64,000 bases of DNA, taken from NCBI GenBank assembly GCA_049890295.1, contig JBMHBP010000009.1:62001-126000 (forward strand), in the 5' to 3' direction. The notes under the pieces were generated by a model that saw nothing but the letters and a program-made list of their open reading frames with translations, was not told the DNA's origin and did not search any database. Numbering within the stretch: the stretch's first letter is position 1; each line of letters starts with the position of its first letter. The position numbers and the translations under genes are program-made. Source of the stretch: GCA-2862585 sp049890295. GTDB lineage: Bacteria; Bacteroidota; Bacteroidia; Flavobacteriales; UBA7312. Of the stretch, positions 1 through 8,870 are shown piece by piece.

Positions 1-1132
1 CCAATATGTGAGCTCTTTTTTCAGCTTGCTCTAACTCAAATTGTGTTCTTCTAACAACAACTTCATGTCTGTGATCCACAAAATGTTCAATCAGTTGTTT
101 AACATTTAATTGTTCAGGTCTACCTTTTACTAAAGCAATATTATTTACACTGAAAGAAGATTGTAATTGAGTGTATTTAAATAGTTTATTAAGAACAATG
201 TTTGGAATAGCATCTCTTTTCAACTCATAAACGATTCGCATCCCTTTTCTATCGGATTCATCTCTTATGTCGTGAATACCATCAATTTTTTTATCATTAA
301 TCAAATCAGCTGTTTTTCTAATCATTTCAGCTTTGTTGACCATGTAAGGAATTTCAGAAACTATAATAGCTTCTCTGTTTCCTACTTCTTCAAAAGAAGT
401 TTTTGCACGAATAACAACTCTTCCCTTTCCAGTTTCGAAAGCATTTTTCACACCTTCATAACCGTAAATAATTCCACCGGTTGGGAAATCAGGTGCTTTG
501 ATATGCTGCATTAATCCTGCGACATCGATATCTCTATTTTCAATCAAAGCTACTGTTGCGTCAACGACTTCAGATAAGTTGTGTGGTGCCATATTAGTTG
601 CCATTCCAACAGCAATACCAGAAGTACCATTACATAAAAGATTTGGAATTCTAGAGGGTAAAACAACTGGCTCTTTAATTGAATCATCAAAATTTAACTG
701 ATAATCAACTGTATTTTTATCAATATCTGACAGCAACTCTTCAGCAGCTTTTCTTAGACGTGCCTCAGTATAACGCATGGCGGCAGGACTATCACCATCA
801 ATTGAACCAAAATTACCCTGCCCATCAACCAACATATAGCGAAGCGACCACTCTTGTGCCATTCTTACCATTGTATCATAAACAGAGGTGTCTCCATGAG
901 GGTGAAACTTACCAAGTACTTCACCAACTATACGAGCTGATTTTTTATATGACTTAGTAGAAGTAACTCCAAGTTCATGCATTCCGTATAAAACTCTACG
1001 GTGAACGGGTTTTAATCCATCTCTTACATCAGGTAAAGCTCTTGAAACAATAACAGACATCGAATAATCGATGTATTTTGACTTCATTTCTTCCTCTATG
1101 TTGATAGGTATAATTTTTTCTCCGTCCGCCAT
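1..1132 (-). CDS. gyrA: DNA gyrase subunit A, N-terminal part (runs off the left edge)
   Basis: Catalytic subunit of DNA gyrase, which introduces negative supercoils with GyrB. The start ATG is at 1130-1132 on the minus strand, and 377 codons are visible before the window ends, so the C-terminal beta-pinwheel half is missing. Visible landmarks are YIDYSMSVIVSRALPD near the N-terminus, the quinolone-resistance region GKFHPHGDTSVYDTMVRMAQ, and the catalytic tyrosine at residue 121 within AAMRYTEAR (E. coli Tyr122). The residue equivalent to E. coli Ser83 is Thr and the Asp87 equivalent is kept. GyrA is preferred over ParC because of the close match across this region, but the C-terminal GyrA box that would settle it lies outside. 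It is transcribed divergently from clpC across a 176-bp spacer. Confidence 0.93.
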   Translation of the reverse strand, partial: MADGEKIIPINIEEEMKSKYIDYSMSVIVSRALPDVRDGLKPVHRRVLYGMHELGVTSTKSYKKSARIVGEVLGKFHPHGDTSVYDTMVRMAQEWSLRYMLVDGQGNFGSIDGDSPAAMRYTEARLRKAAEELLSDIDKNTVDYQLNFDDSIKEPVVLPSRIPNLLCNGTSGIAVGMATNMAPHNLSEVVDATVALIENRDIDVAGLMQHIKAPDFPTGGIIYGYEGVKNAFETGKGRVVIRAKTSFEEVGNREAIIVSEIPYMVNKAEMIRKTADLINDKKIDGIHDIRDESDRKGMRIVYELKRDAIPNIVLNKLFKYTQLQSSFSVNNIALVKGRPEQLNVKQLIEHFVDHRHEVVVRRTQFELEQAEKRAHIL

Positions 1133-1231
1133 AATTTTATAATTAAAAAACAGTTAATAATGATGACGAATTTAACTAATAAAGACGCTGGTTCACATAA
1201 ATTTTAACCAATAATTATTAACAGAAAAAAT

Positions 1232-1295
1232 GTTGATAAATCAACCAGTTTGTTTCGCATTTCATAACGTTCTTATGATTAATTTGCTATCATAA
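1232..1295. repeat. Inverted repeats in the gyrA/clpC spacer
   Basis: The 176-bp divergent spacer holds three short inverted repeats. GTTGAT (1232-1237) pairs with ATCAAC (1240-1245). TCATAA (1262-1267) pairs with TTATGA (1273-1278). The same arm extended, TTATGAT (1273-1279), also pairs with ATCATAA (1289-1295). The middle arm can therefore pair with either neighbour, and the last arm ends 13 bases before the clpC ATG. They could be operator half-sites or alternative hairpins; A+T-rich sequence also makes short chance repeats common. Confidence 0.45.
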
Positions 1296-1308
1296 AATTT
1301 AAGCACAA

Positions 1309-3870
1309 ATGGATTCTAAATTTTCACAACGATTAAACGATGTATTAAGTTACAGTAAGGAAGAGGCATTAAGGCTAGGACATAACTCTATTGGCCCAGA
1401 ACATTTTCTTTTGGGTATTTTGCGTGATGGCAAAGGTTCTGCCGCAATGATATTGAAAGCTCTTGAAGTAGACTTAGTCGCATTGAGAAAAGTCGTTGAA
1501 AATTCCATATTCAACAATGAAAAAAGTGATTATTCAGATCAATCAAGTTTGGAACTTAAAAAACAAGCCGCTAAAGCAGTAAAACTTGCCAATTTAGAGT
1601 TACTTGTTTTTAAAAGCTCTGAAATAAGAACAATACACTTATTACTTTCAATGTTAAAAGATCCAGATAGTATAGTAACCCTATCATTAAAAAAATTCAA
1701 TATTGATTACGAAGCTGTAAAAAATGAATTTACACTAATGAATGAAGGAATGAAAAATAATGAATTAGAAAACTCTGATTCATCTGACCTCAATTCACCT
1801 AGTTCCAGTCTTGGAAGTTCAGATTCGGATGATGAATTCTTTTCTGATAAACCCAATAAACCTTCCAAACCTTCAAAAAAATCATCAACACCAGTGCTGG
1901 ATAACTTTGGTAGAGACTTAACCAAAATGGCTGCTGAAGATAAACTTGACCCCATCGTAGGAAGAGAAAAAGAAATTGAAAGAGTTTCACAAATTTTAAG
2001 TCGTAGAAAAAAGAATAATCCAATTTTAATTGGTGAGCCTGGTGTTGGTAAATCTGCAATAGCTGAAGGATTGGCACTTAGAATTATTCAACGAAAAGTA
2101 TCACGTGTTTTATTTAACAAAAGAATAATTTCTTTGGATTTAGCTGCCTTAGTAGCTGGCACAAAATATAGAGGGCAGTTTGAAGAACGTATGAAAGCTA
2201 TTCTTAATGAGTTAGAAATAAACTCAGACATCATTTTATTCATAGATGAAATTCATACTATTGTTGGTGCTGGCGGCGCATCTGGATCTTTAGATGCCTC
2301 AAATATGTTTAAACCTGCTTTAGCTAGAGGTGAACTGCAATGTATAGGCGCCACCACATTAGATGAGTATAGACAACATATAGAAAAAGATGGTGCTTTG
2401 GAAAGACGATTCCAACGCGTTATTGTTGACCCTACATCCATCGATGAAACAATTCAAATTCTTCAAAATATTAAGGAACGTTATGAAGATCACCACAATG
2501 TTATCTATACTCAAGAGGCATTGGAGTCTTGTGTAGCTCTAACCAATAGATACATGAGCGACAGACATCTACCCGATAAAGCCATAGATGCTCTTGACGA
2601 AGCTGGGTCAAGGGTACATATTAACAATATTAATGTTCCTGACAATATATTAACTCTTGAAAAAGAGCTTGATGCCATCAAACACAAAAAAATTCAAGTC
2701 ATAAAGAAACAACGCTTCGAAGAAGCTGCTCATCTAAGAGATGAAGAACGTCAAATTGAAAATAACCTCAAACATGCTAAACAAGTGTGGGAGGAAGAAC
2801 TTAAAAATCAACGTGAAACAGTCGACCAAGATAATGTTGCTGAGGTAGTTGCTATGATGACTGGTGTACCTGTTCAGCGTATTGCCGAACAAGAAAGTAA
2901 AAAACTTGTTCAAATGGAAAGTGATTTACAAAGCCGCGTAATTGGTCAGAATGAAGCAATTTCAAAAATTGTAAAAGCAATCAGACGAAATCGTGTTGGC
3001 TTAAAAGATCCTGAAAAACCAATCGGATCATTTATATTTCTTGGACCAACCGGTGTTGGTAAAACCCAATTAGCCAAGGAATTAGCAAAACTTATGTTCG
3101 ACACTAATGACTCTCTAATAAGAATTGACATGAGTGAGTATATGGAAAAGTTTGCAGTTTCTCGATTAGTTGGATCTCCTCCTGGATACATAGGTTACGA
3201 AGAAGGTGGACAACTGACAGAAAAGGTACGACGTAAGCCATATAGTATTATCTTATTAGATGAAGTTGAAAAAGCACATCCAGATGTATTTAATCTTATG
3301 CTTCAAGTTCTTGATGATGGTTATATGACTGATAGCTTAGGAAGAAAAATAAACTTCAAAAATACTATCATCATAATGACTTCAAATATTGGCTCTAGAC
3401 AATTAAAAGACTTTGGTCAGGGTGTTGGTTTTACAACAGATGCTCGTAAAAAATCTTTAGAATCGGATTCTAAAGGAGTTATCGAAAAAGCTCTTAAAAA
3501 AGCTTTTGCACCTGAGTTTTTAAATCGTATTGATGATGTCATAATGTTTAACTCATTGAGTAATGAGAACATTCATGAAATTATAGATATTGAACTTAAA
3601 TCACTCTATGGAAGAATTGGTGATTTGGGATACACTCTAAAACTTGATAATAAAGCCAAAGACTTTATAGCTGATAGAGGATATGACATCAATTTTGGTG
3701 CAAGGCCACTGAAGCGTGCTATTCAAAAATACCTAGAGGATATTATTGCTGAAGAAATCGTTAATTCAAATATCGATGAAGGTGATACAATTCAAATAAC
3801 TCTCGATAAAAACGAAGTTAGTTTAGAGTTAAAAATCAAAAAACCAAAAAGTAAAAAAGCAAGTAGTTAA
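1309..3870 (+). CDS. clpC: ATP-dependent Clp protease ATP-binding subunit ClpC
   Basis: Hsp100 AAA+ unfoldase that feeds substrates to ClpP in the cytoplasm. The 853 residues show the full ClpC order: an N-terminal double Clp_N repeat (about 1-150), a Ser/Asp/Lys-rich linker (about 150-195) that is longer and more acidic than usual, AAA+ domain D1 with Walker A GEPGVGKS at 242-249 and Walker B ILFIDEIH, a UVR-type coiled-coil middle segment (about 460-500), then D2 with Walker A GPTGVGKT at 579-586. Length and the UVR segment fit ClpC rather than ClpA or ClpB. The ATG at 1309 begins the conserved MDSKFSQRLNDVLSYSKEEA. Its stop codon abuts the stop of convergent fabI with no base between and no hairpin terminator. 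Confidence 0.96.
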   Translation: MDSKFSQRLNDVLSYSKEEALRLGHNSIGPEHFLLGILRDGKGSAAMILKALEVDLVALRKVVENSIFNNEKSDYSDQSSLELKKQAAKAVKLANLELLVFKSSEIRTIHLLLSMLKDPDSIVTLSLKKFNIDYEAVKNEFTLMNEGMKNNELENSDSSDLNSPSSSLGSSDSDDEFFSDKPNKPSKPSKKSSTPVLDNFGRDLTKMAAEDKLDPIVGREKEIERVSQILSRRKKNNPILIGEPGVGKSAIAEGLALRIIQRKVSRVLFNKRIISLDLAALVAGTKYRGQFEERMKAILNELEINSDIILFIDEIHTIVGAGGASGSLDASNMFKPALARGELQCIGATTLDEYRQHIEKDGALERRFQRVIVDPTSIDETIQILQNIKERYEDHHNVIYTQEALESCVALTNRYMSDRHLPDKAIDALDEAGSRVHINNINVPDNILTLEKELDAIKHKKIQVIKKQRFEEAAHLRDEERQIENNLKHAKQVWEEELKNQRETVDQDNVAEVVAMMTGVPVQRIAEQESKKLVQMESDLQSRVIGQNEAISKIVKAIRRNRVGLKDPEKPIGSFIFLGPTGVGKTQLAKELAKLMFDTNDSLIRIDMSEYMEKFAVSRLVGSPPGYIGYEEGGQLTEKVRRKPYSIILLDEVEKAHPDVFNLMLQVLDDGYMTDSLGRKINFKNTIIIMTSNIGSRQLKDFGQGVGFTTDARKKSLESDSKGVIEKALKKAFAPEFLNRIDDVIMFNSLSNENIHEIIDIELKSLYGRIGDLGYTLKLDNKAKDFIADRGYDINFGARPLKRAIQKYLEDIIAEEIVNSNIDEGDTIQITLDKNEVSLELKIKKPKSKKASS

Positions 3871-4686
3871 TTAAGATTCTAAGAATCGTTCAAGAATCTC
3901 TTGACTTACACCTGTATTTGAAAATCCACCATCGTGGAACAAGTTCTGCATCGTAACTGATTGTGTTAAATCAGAAAATAAAGTAACACAATATTTTGCA
4001 CATGCATCTGCTGATGCGTTTCCAAGTGGAGATAATTGTTCTGCATAGTTAAAGAAACCATCAAACCCTTTTACTCCACTACCAGCTGTTGTAATTGTTG
4101 GAGACTGTGAAATAGTATTTACCCTAACTTTATTGCGTTTACCAAAATGATATCCAAAGCTTCTTGCTATACTTTCTAAAAATGACTTATTATCAGCCAT
4201 ATCGTTATAATCAGGAAAAGTTCGCTGTGCAGCGATATATGACAAGGCTAAAATTGAACCAAAATCATTCATAGCATCAAGTTTCCAGGCTGATTGCATT
4301 ACTTTATGAAATGAAATAGCTGAAACATCTAAACCTTTTACAGTAAAGTCATAATTCTGATCAGTGTAATGTTTTCCTTTTCTGACATTTACTGACATTC
4401 CAATTGAATGTAAAATAAAATCTATCTTACCCCCTAATGCTTCTACAGATTTTGAAATTAAAGACTCGATATCATCTACATTTGTTGCGTCTGCTGGAAT
4501 AACTTGAGAATTTGTTTTTTCAGCCAGCTCATTAATGCTACCCATCCTTAATGCAATTGGTGCATTGGTAAGAATAAATTTAGCACCTTGTTCGTGACAG
4601 TTTTCTGCTACTTTCCATGCAATAGATTTGCTATCTAAGGCACCAAAAATTATTCCTCTTTTCCCTTTAAGTAAATTATTAGACAT
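3871..4686 (-). CDS. fabI: Enoyl-[acyl-carrier-protein] reductase (NADH), FabI type
   Basis: Carries out the last reduction of each fatty-acid elongation cycle, trans-2-enoyl-ACP to acyl-ACP. The 271-residue protein is a short-chain dehydrogenase fold. It shows the FabI variant of the nucleotide motif (GIIFGALDSKSIAW), a HSIGM strand, and a catalytic Tyr-x6-Lys in PDYNDMADNK. The C-terminus HDGGFSNTGVSQEILERFL is typical of Bacteroidota FabI. It follows recN on the same strand, but a -7 box sits in the 39-bp gap, so it can be transcribed alone. No InhA- or FabV-like features are seen. Confidence 0.95.
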   Translation of the reverse strand: MSNNLLKGKRGIIFGALDSKSIAWKVAENCHEQGAKFILTNAPIALRMGSINELAEKTNSQVIPADATNVDDIESLISKSVEALGGKIDFILHSIGMSVNVRKGKHYTDQNYDFTVKGLDVSAISFHKVMQSAWKLDAMNDFGSILALSYIAAQRTFPDYNDMADNKSFLESIARSFGYHFGKRNKVRVNTISQSPTITTAGSGVKGFDGFFNYAEQLSPLGNASADACAKYCVTLFSDLTQSVTMQNLFHDGGFSNTGVSQEILERFLES

Positions 4687-4711
4687 TGAATATCGTTTAA
4701 AATTTTGTTTA

Positions 4712-4719
4712 CAAATATA
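4712..4719 (-). promoter_or_regulatory. -7 box of the fabI promoter
   Basis: On the minus strand this reads TATATTTG, an exact match to the Bacteroidota -7 consensus TAnnTTTG. It lies 26 bases before the fabI ATG, just after the recN stop, predicting a leader of about 20 nt. No clear -33 TTTG was identified. Confidence 0.6.
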
Positions 4720-4725
4720 TATGAA

Positions 4726-6390
4726 TTATTCAGCATTAAGTAAATCAGCGGCATTCTTAATAGAGGATGACGTAATTGATTGACCACTCAACATATTAGC
4801 GATTTCGTTTATTCGGTCCTCATTATTTAGTTTAGAAATAGTCGTTTTTGTATGATGTTCATGCTCTTTTTTTGATACCAAAAACTGTGTTTGTGCTTTT
4901 GCTGCTACTTGAGGAAGATGGGTGATACTGATTACTTGAATATTTTCAGACATTTTTTTCATCATTTCTGCCATCTTATGAGCAATATTTCCAGAAACAC
5001 CAGTATCTATTTCATCAAATAAAATAGATGATAGATTTGATTTTTCTGCCAATATAAATTTAAAACACAGCATCAATCTTGATAATTCTCCACCGGAGGC
5101 TATTTTAGAGATGTCTTCAGGATTTACTCCTTTATTGGCAGTGAATTTAAATTGAAATTCGTCTAGCCCAAAATGAGTAAGCTGATCATTCTTTTTGTGC
5201 TCAATAATAAAGTTAGAGTTTGAAATACCTAAATCTGAAATAAGCGAAACAATTTTATCTTCAAGTGCTTTTTTTTGTGTTAAGCGATTTGCTGATAATT
5301 GCTCTGCTATCTGATTTGCTTTTTCGTAACTCAATAAACGTTTTTTTTCTAACCTTTCTATATCTGAGTCAATTTCAAAAATTTGACCTAACTCAGTTTG
5401 AAGCTCGTACTTTAAATCAACTAATTGTTCAATGGTTTGTAAAGAATGTTTAAATAATAACCCATTGATTAGTGCCGCTCGTTCTTTAAGTGATTTAAAG
5501 TGATTTTGATCAATACCGTCTTCATATTTTTCAAGAATAGTATTCAGTTCATATGAACAATCTTTTAGTTCAATAATTACACTATTTAATCGTTCATTAA
5601 TAGCATTTATATTTTTCTCTTTTGCAGAAACAGATAGTAAAAGAGATTCTAACTGACTAAGTAATGAAACTATTGAAGGTTCATTAACATCACACATTCC
5701 CACAGCCTGTAAAAGTGTGCTTTTTATTTCTTCAAAATTTTCAAAAGAATGTAATTCATCTTCAATATTAGAATCTGTTTTGGGTGATAAATTCAATTCG
5801 TTTATTTCATTAAATAAAAACTGTTTATAATCACTTTCCTTTTTTAGGGTTAGTTCTCTTTCCTTTAGATTATTTAATTGTTTGTTTATAGAGTTAAATG
5901 TTTTAAACTCTAAATTATAGTCTTCCAACAAATCAGCATGTTCACAAAAGGAATCAATAATTTTGTGCTGATAATGTTGTTTGTTAATTAACAAGGTTTG
6001 ATGTTGAGAATGTATGTCTAACAATAGAAAACCAAGTTCTTTAAGTACTGGCAGATTTACTGGTGTATCATTAATAAACGCCCTACTCCTACCATTTTGA
6101 TTGATTTCGCGTCTTAATACGGTATGGTTGTAATAGTCTAAGTTATGCTTATCAAAAAAAAAGAAAAGATTGTAGTCAGTAATAATAAATTCAGACTCTA
6201 CAACACACTTAAAATCTTGATTGCCTAAACATTTTGAATCTGCTCGATCACCAAGAACTAAACCTAATGCACCTATTAATATAGACTTACCAGCTCCCGT
6301 TTCTCCTGTGATTGAAGTAAAACCAGCATTAAAATCTATAGATAAAGCGTCAATAAGAACATAATTTTTAATAGTCAAACGATTTAACAT
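4726..6390 (-). CDS. recN: DNA repair protein RecN
   Basis: SMC-like ATPase that acts early in double-strand-break repair. The 554 residues carry an N-terminal ATPase half with Walker A GETGAGKS at 29-36. Next comes a long, charged coiled-coil middle (about 150-380, with many Glu/Lys/Leu heptads). The C-terminal half has the ABC signature in KIASGGELSRLM and Walker B in SSILFDEIDTGVSG. Length and order are normal for RecN. It begins one base after the DUF4835 stop, in the bamD-rpoZ-coaBC-DUF4835-recN run, which is a common flavobacterial arrangement. Confidence 0.96.
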   Translation of the reverse strand: MLNRLTIKNYVLIDALSIDFNAGFTSITGETGAGKSILIGALGLVLGDRADSKCLGNQDFKCVVESEFIITDYNLFFFFDKHNLDYYNHTVLRREINQNGRSRAFINDTPVNLPVLKELGFLLLDIHSQHQTLLINKQHYQHKIIDSFCEHADLLEDYNLEFKTFNSINKQLNNLKERELTLKKESDYKQFLFNEINELNLSPKTDSNIEDELHSFENFEEIKSTLLQAVGMCDVNEPSIVSLLSQLESLLLSVSAKEKNINAINERLNSVIIELKDCSYELNTILEKYEDGIDQNHFKSLKERAALINGLLFKHSLQTIEQLVDLKYELQTELGQIFEIDSDIERLEKKRLLSYEKANQIAEQLSANRLTQKKALEDKIVSLISDLGISNSNFIIEHKKNDQLTHFGLDEFQFKFTANKGVNPEDISKIASGGELSRLMLCFKFILAEKSNLSSILFDEIDTGVSGNIAHKMAEMMKKMSENIQVISITHLPQVAAKAQTQFLVSKKEHEHHTKTTISKLNNEDRINEIANMLSGQSITSSSIKNAADLLNAE

Positions 6391-6391
6391 T

Positions 6392-7324
6392 TTATTTTGA
6401 ATTTGGTGTTAAACGTTCTGATGAATTATTCTCTTTGATTTTGTTGTATTTGTTAAGGTTTGAGGGATCAAGTTCAGTAAGTAATTTGAAAATTCTATTT
6501 TTTTCATCCTGAAAAGCACCAGAGTATATACTTGATATCTCATCGGCCTTGGCATTAAAAAATAAATTTAATATAAATGCTGTTGGATTCTTCTGCTTTA
6601 TTTTTCTCATGTCCTCAATACTCTGAGTTACTATACCTCTGCCCTTTTCATTATCATCATGCATAATATCTAAGCCGGAACGATGATAATTATATAGTAC
6701 GTCGTGAAAAGAACTATATTTAGCATCTAGTAATTCTTCTGCTAGCCAATATCTATTTGTGTTACTCTCAAAAGCTTTCCAACCTTTTTCTTGAGCTGAT
6801 TGGGCATTTTCAACTATTTTTTTTGCTTTTTGTAAATATAAATTTCCTTCATTTTTAGCAAAAGTGGCATAGTCTAAGCCTATAATTATGTAGGTATAAA
6901 ACGATAATAAAGCTGAGAGATTTGAGCCATGAGTATTTTCGTTATACTCTAATGGGTTTGTCTCGATATAGTCAAACTCAATTTCTGAGTCTAGATAATT
7001 AATTATTGGCGAATAATATGAACTATTAAAAACTGGTCGAGAATATTGAATTTGTAGACTTCCACTATATCTATCAGTAGATATCTTTTCAAAGATATTA
7101 AACGAAAGATTAAATTCTATTCGTTCGTCTTCATTAAAAACTTCATTTGTCCATTTACGGTTATTCACAAATTCTCGAACAGATTTTTGTAAGGTTTGAA
7201 GTTTTTGTCTATCGCTTATAGGAATTTCACTTTTTGGTAAAACACGTACATTACACAACACCTCTTGTGAAAGTAAATCAGTATAAAAAAACAGAACTGA
7301 AACTAATAATAGGATTGTTTTCAT
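6392..7324 (-). CDS. DUF4835 family periplasmic protein
   Basis: A 310-residue protein with an N-terminal signal peptide (MKTILLLVSVLFFYTDLLSQ, predicted cleavage after about residue 19). The sequence matches my recollection of DUF4835: an N-terminal region with NVRVLPKSEIPISDRQKLQTLQ, and a Tyr/Asn-rich middle with LSFYTYIIIGLDYATF. The biochemical role is unknown. The start ATG overlaps the coaBC stop by four bases and recN follows after one base, so it is translated within a DNA-repair and cofactor operon. Residues about 170-300 are mostly helical and charged, and no catalytic motif is visible. Export to the periplasm is inferred from the signal peptide only. Confidence 0.85.
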   Translation of the reverse strand: MKTILLLVSVLFFYTDLLSQEVLCNVRVLPKSEIPISDRQKLQTLQKSVREFVNNRKWTNEVFNEDERIEFNLSFNIFEKISTDRYSGSLQIQYSRPVFNSSYYSPIINYLDSEIEFDYIETNPLEYNENTHGSNLSALLSFYTYIIIGLDYATFAKNEGNLYLQKAKKIVENAQSAQEKGWKAFESNTNRYWLAEELLDAKYSSFHDVLYNYHRSGLDIMHDDNEKGRGIVTQSIEDMRKIKQKNPTAFILNLFFNAKADEISSIYSGAFQDEKNRIFKLLTELDPSNLNKYNKIKENNSSERLTPNSK

Positions 7325-8526
7325 ACGAAATTATGTATCAAGTATTGAGTAATATCTTTAGCAACTTCTTTCTTAGACTTTAACTCAAAATTAGTGATTT
7401 TATTTTCACTATTCACAATTGATATTTTGTTAGTATCTACTTGAAAACCAGCTCCTTTATCTTTTAATGAATTGAGTACTATAAAATCTAAATTTTTAGA
7501 CTGTAATTTAATTTTAGCATTTTCAACTTCATTATCTGTTTCTAATGCAAAACCTACTAGTATTTGATGTGTTTTTATACTTCCTAAATGCTTTAAAATA
7601 TCTTTAGTCGGAACTAGTTTTAAATCTAAATCTAAACTCTTTTTTTTCAATTTATATTCTGAATATTTCACAGGTGTATAATCTGAAACAGCAGCAGTCA
7701 TTACAGCAATATCACAACTATCATAATGATTGATACAGGCAGTTAGCATATCCTTTGCATTTCTGACATTAATTATATTAATGTTAGAATGTGAGAGTTG
7801 TTGGTTGCTTGGACCAGAAATTAATGTAACCATTGCACCTTGGTTTGCCATCTCTTTAGCTATGGCATATCCCATCTTTCCACTAGAGTTATTTCCAATA
7901 AATCTGACTGGGTCAATTTGTTCGTAGGTAGGACCAGCAGTTATCATAACTTTTTTATCAAAAAGAGGTAGCTTTTTAATATGATGATTTTGTATAAAAT
8001 CAACAATATCCTCAGGCTCAGCCATTCTTCCCTTTCCCACTAATCCACTGGCTAATTCGCCATCATCAACAGGTATGTATATATTTCCAATAGATTTGAG
8101 TTTGTCAATATTATCTTGTGTACTTTGATGCAGAAGCATATCTAAATCCATAGCAGGTGCAAAATAAACAGGACATGGAGCAGAAAGATAGGTTGTCAAT
8201 AGTAAGTTATCACATTCTGCCTGAGCCATTTTTGATATGGTCTTGGCTGTAGCAGGTGCTATGACCATAAAATCTGCCCATTGACCTAATTCAACGTGAT
8301 TATTCCAAACATCTTTATCATCTTCTTTTACTAGAGTAGACAATACCTTATTTTTTGATAAGGTTGATAAGGTTAATGGAGTAACAAACTGTTTTGATTC
8401 GGGGGTCATGATGACTTTAACATTAGCCCCATGTTTGATAAACTCACGAACTAATGTAGCGGACTTATAAGCCGCGATACTAGCACTAATTCCGAGCAAA
8501 ATATTTTTATCTCTAAACAGAGACAT
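7321..8526 (-). CDS. coaBC: Bifunctional phosphopantothenoylcysteine decarboxylase / phosphopantothenate-cysteine ligase
   Basis: Two consecutive steps of coenzyme A synthesis: CTP-dependent joining of cysteine to 4'-phosphopantothenate (CoaB) and FMN-dependent decarboxylation (CoaC). The 401 residues are the usual fused length. CoaC is N-terminal, with GISASIAAYKSATLVREF, the active-site His in WNNHVELGQWAD, and the PAMDLDM loop. CoaB begins near residue 190 with KKVMITAGPTYEQIDPVRFI and SSGKMG, and continues with the TAAVSDYTP strand. It sits two bases after rpoZ and overlaps the next gene by four. Confidence 0.96.
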   Translation of the reverse strand: MSLFRDKNILLGISASIAAYKSATLVREFIKHGANVKVIMTPESKQFVTPLTLSTLSKNKVLSTLVKEDDKDVWNNHVELGQWADFMVIAPATAKTISKMAQAECDNLLLTTYLSAPCPVYFAPAMDLDMLLHQSTQDNIDKLKSIGNIYIPVDDGELASGLVGKGRMAEPEDIVDFIQNHHIKKLPLFDKKVMITAGPTYEQIDPVRFIGNNSSGKMGYAIAKEMANQGAMVTLISGPSNQQLSHSNINIINVRNAKDMLTACINHYDSCDIAVMTAAVSDYTPVKYSEYKLKKKSLDLDLKLVPTKDILKHLGSIKTHQILVGFALETDNEVENAKIKLQSKNLDFIVLNSLKDKGAGFQVDTNKISIVNSENKITNFELKSKKEVAKDITQYLIHNFV

Positions 8527-8528
8527 TA

Positions 8529-8870
8529 TTATGCCGTCTCCTCTTTATCATCAAGACTTGATGTTCTATGGTAAATATTGTCTTCAAGAAATTCTTGTAA
8601 TGCAATAAGTGTTCCTTTAGGTAATTTTTCATAGAATTTAGAAACCTCTATTTGTTCGCTATTTTCGAAAATCTCTTCAATTGATTCACTTGGAGTAGCA
8701 AATTCAGCTAGTTTTGATATTAACTCCTCTTTCATGTCTTTATTTATTTGAACAGCACGTTTGGACATGATAGCTACAGCCTCGTATAAGTTACCTGTTT
8801 TTTCAGCAATTTGTTTAATATTTTTTGTTTCCGTAGAATTATGCGCTTTTGATTTTTTATAGTCAGTCAT
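8529..8870 (-). CDS. rpoZ: DNA-directed RNA polymerase subunit omega (Bacteroidota type)
   Basis: Small RNA polymerase subunit that supports beta-prime assembly. The 113-residue protein has the Rpb6/omega helical core around residues 25-65 (GNLYEAVAIMSKRAVQINKDMKEELISKL, split here by eye) and a C-terminal acidic tail longer than in proteobacterial omega. It lies between bamD and coaBC, which is its normal position in this phylum and close to the rpoZ-dfp pairing seen elsewhere. The ATG overlaps the last base of bamD. Sequence conservation of omega is low, so part of the call rests on context. Confidence 0.85.
   Translation of the reverse strand: MTDYKKSKAHNSTETKNIKQIAEKTGNLYEAVAIMSKRAVQINKDMKEELISKLAEFATPSESIEEIFENSEQIEVSKFYEKLPKGTLIALQEFLEDNIYHRTSSLDDKEETA

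Noticed and set aside
830..900. Thr at the E. coli GyrA Ser83 position as a quinolone-resistance mutation
   Set aside because: Thr occurs as the wild-type residue in flavobacteria such as F. psychrophilum as I recall, so it is no sign of acquired resistance.
1799..2077. Reading frames antisense to clpC, including around its serine-rich linker
   Set aside because: They are shadow frames of a low-complexity region with no promoter, start context or family resemblance.
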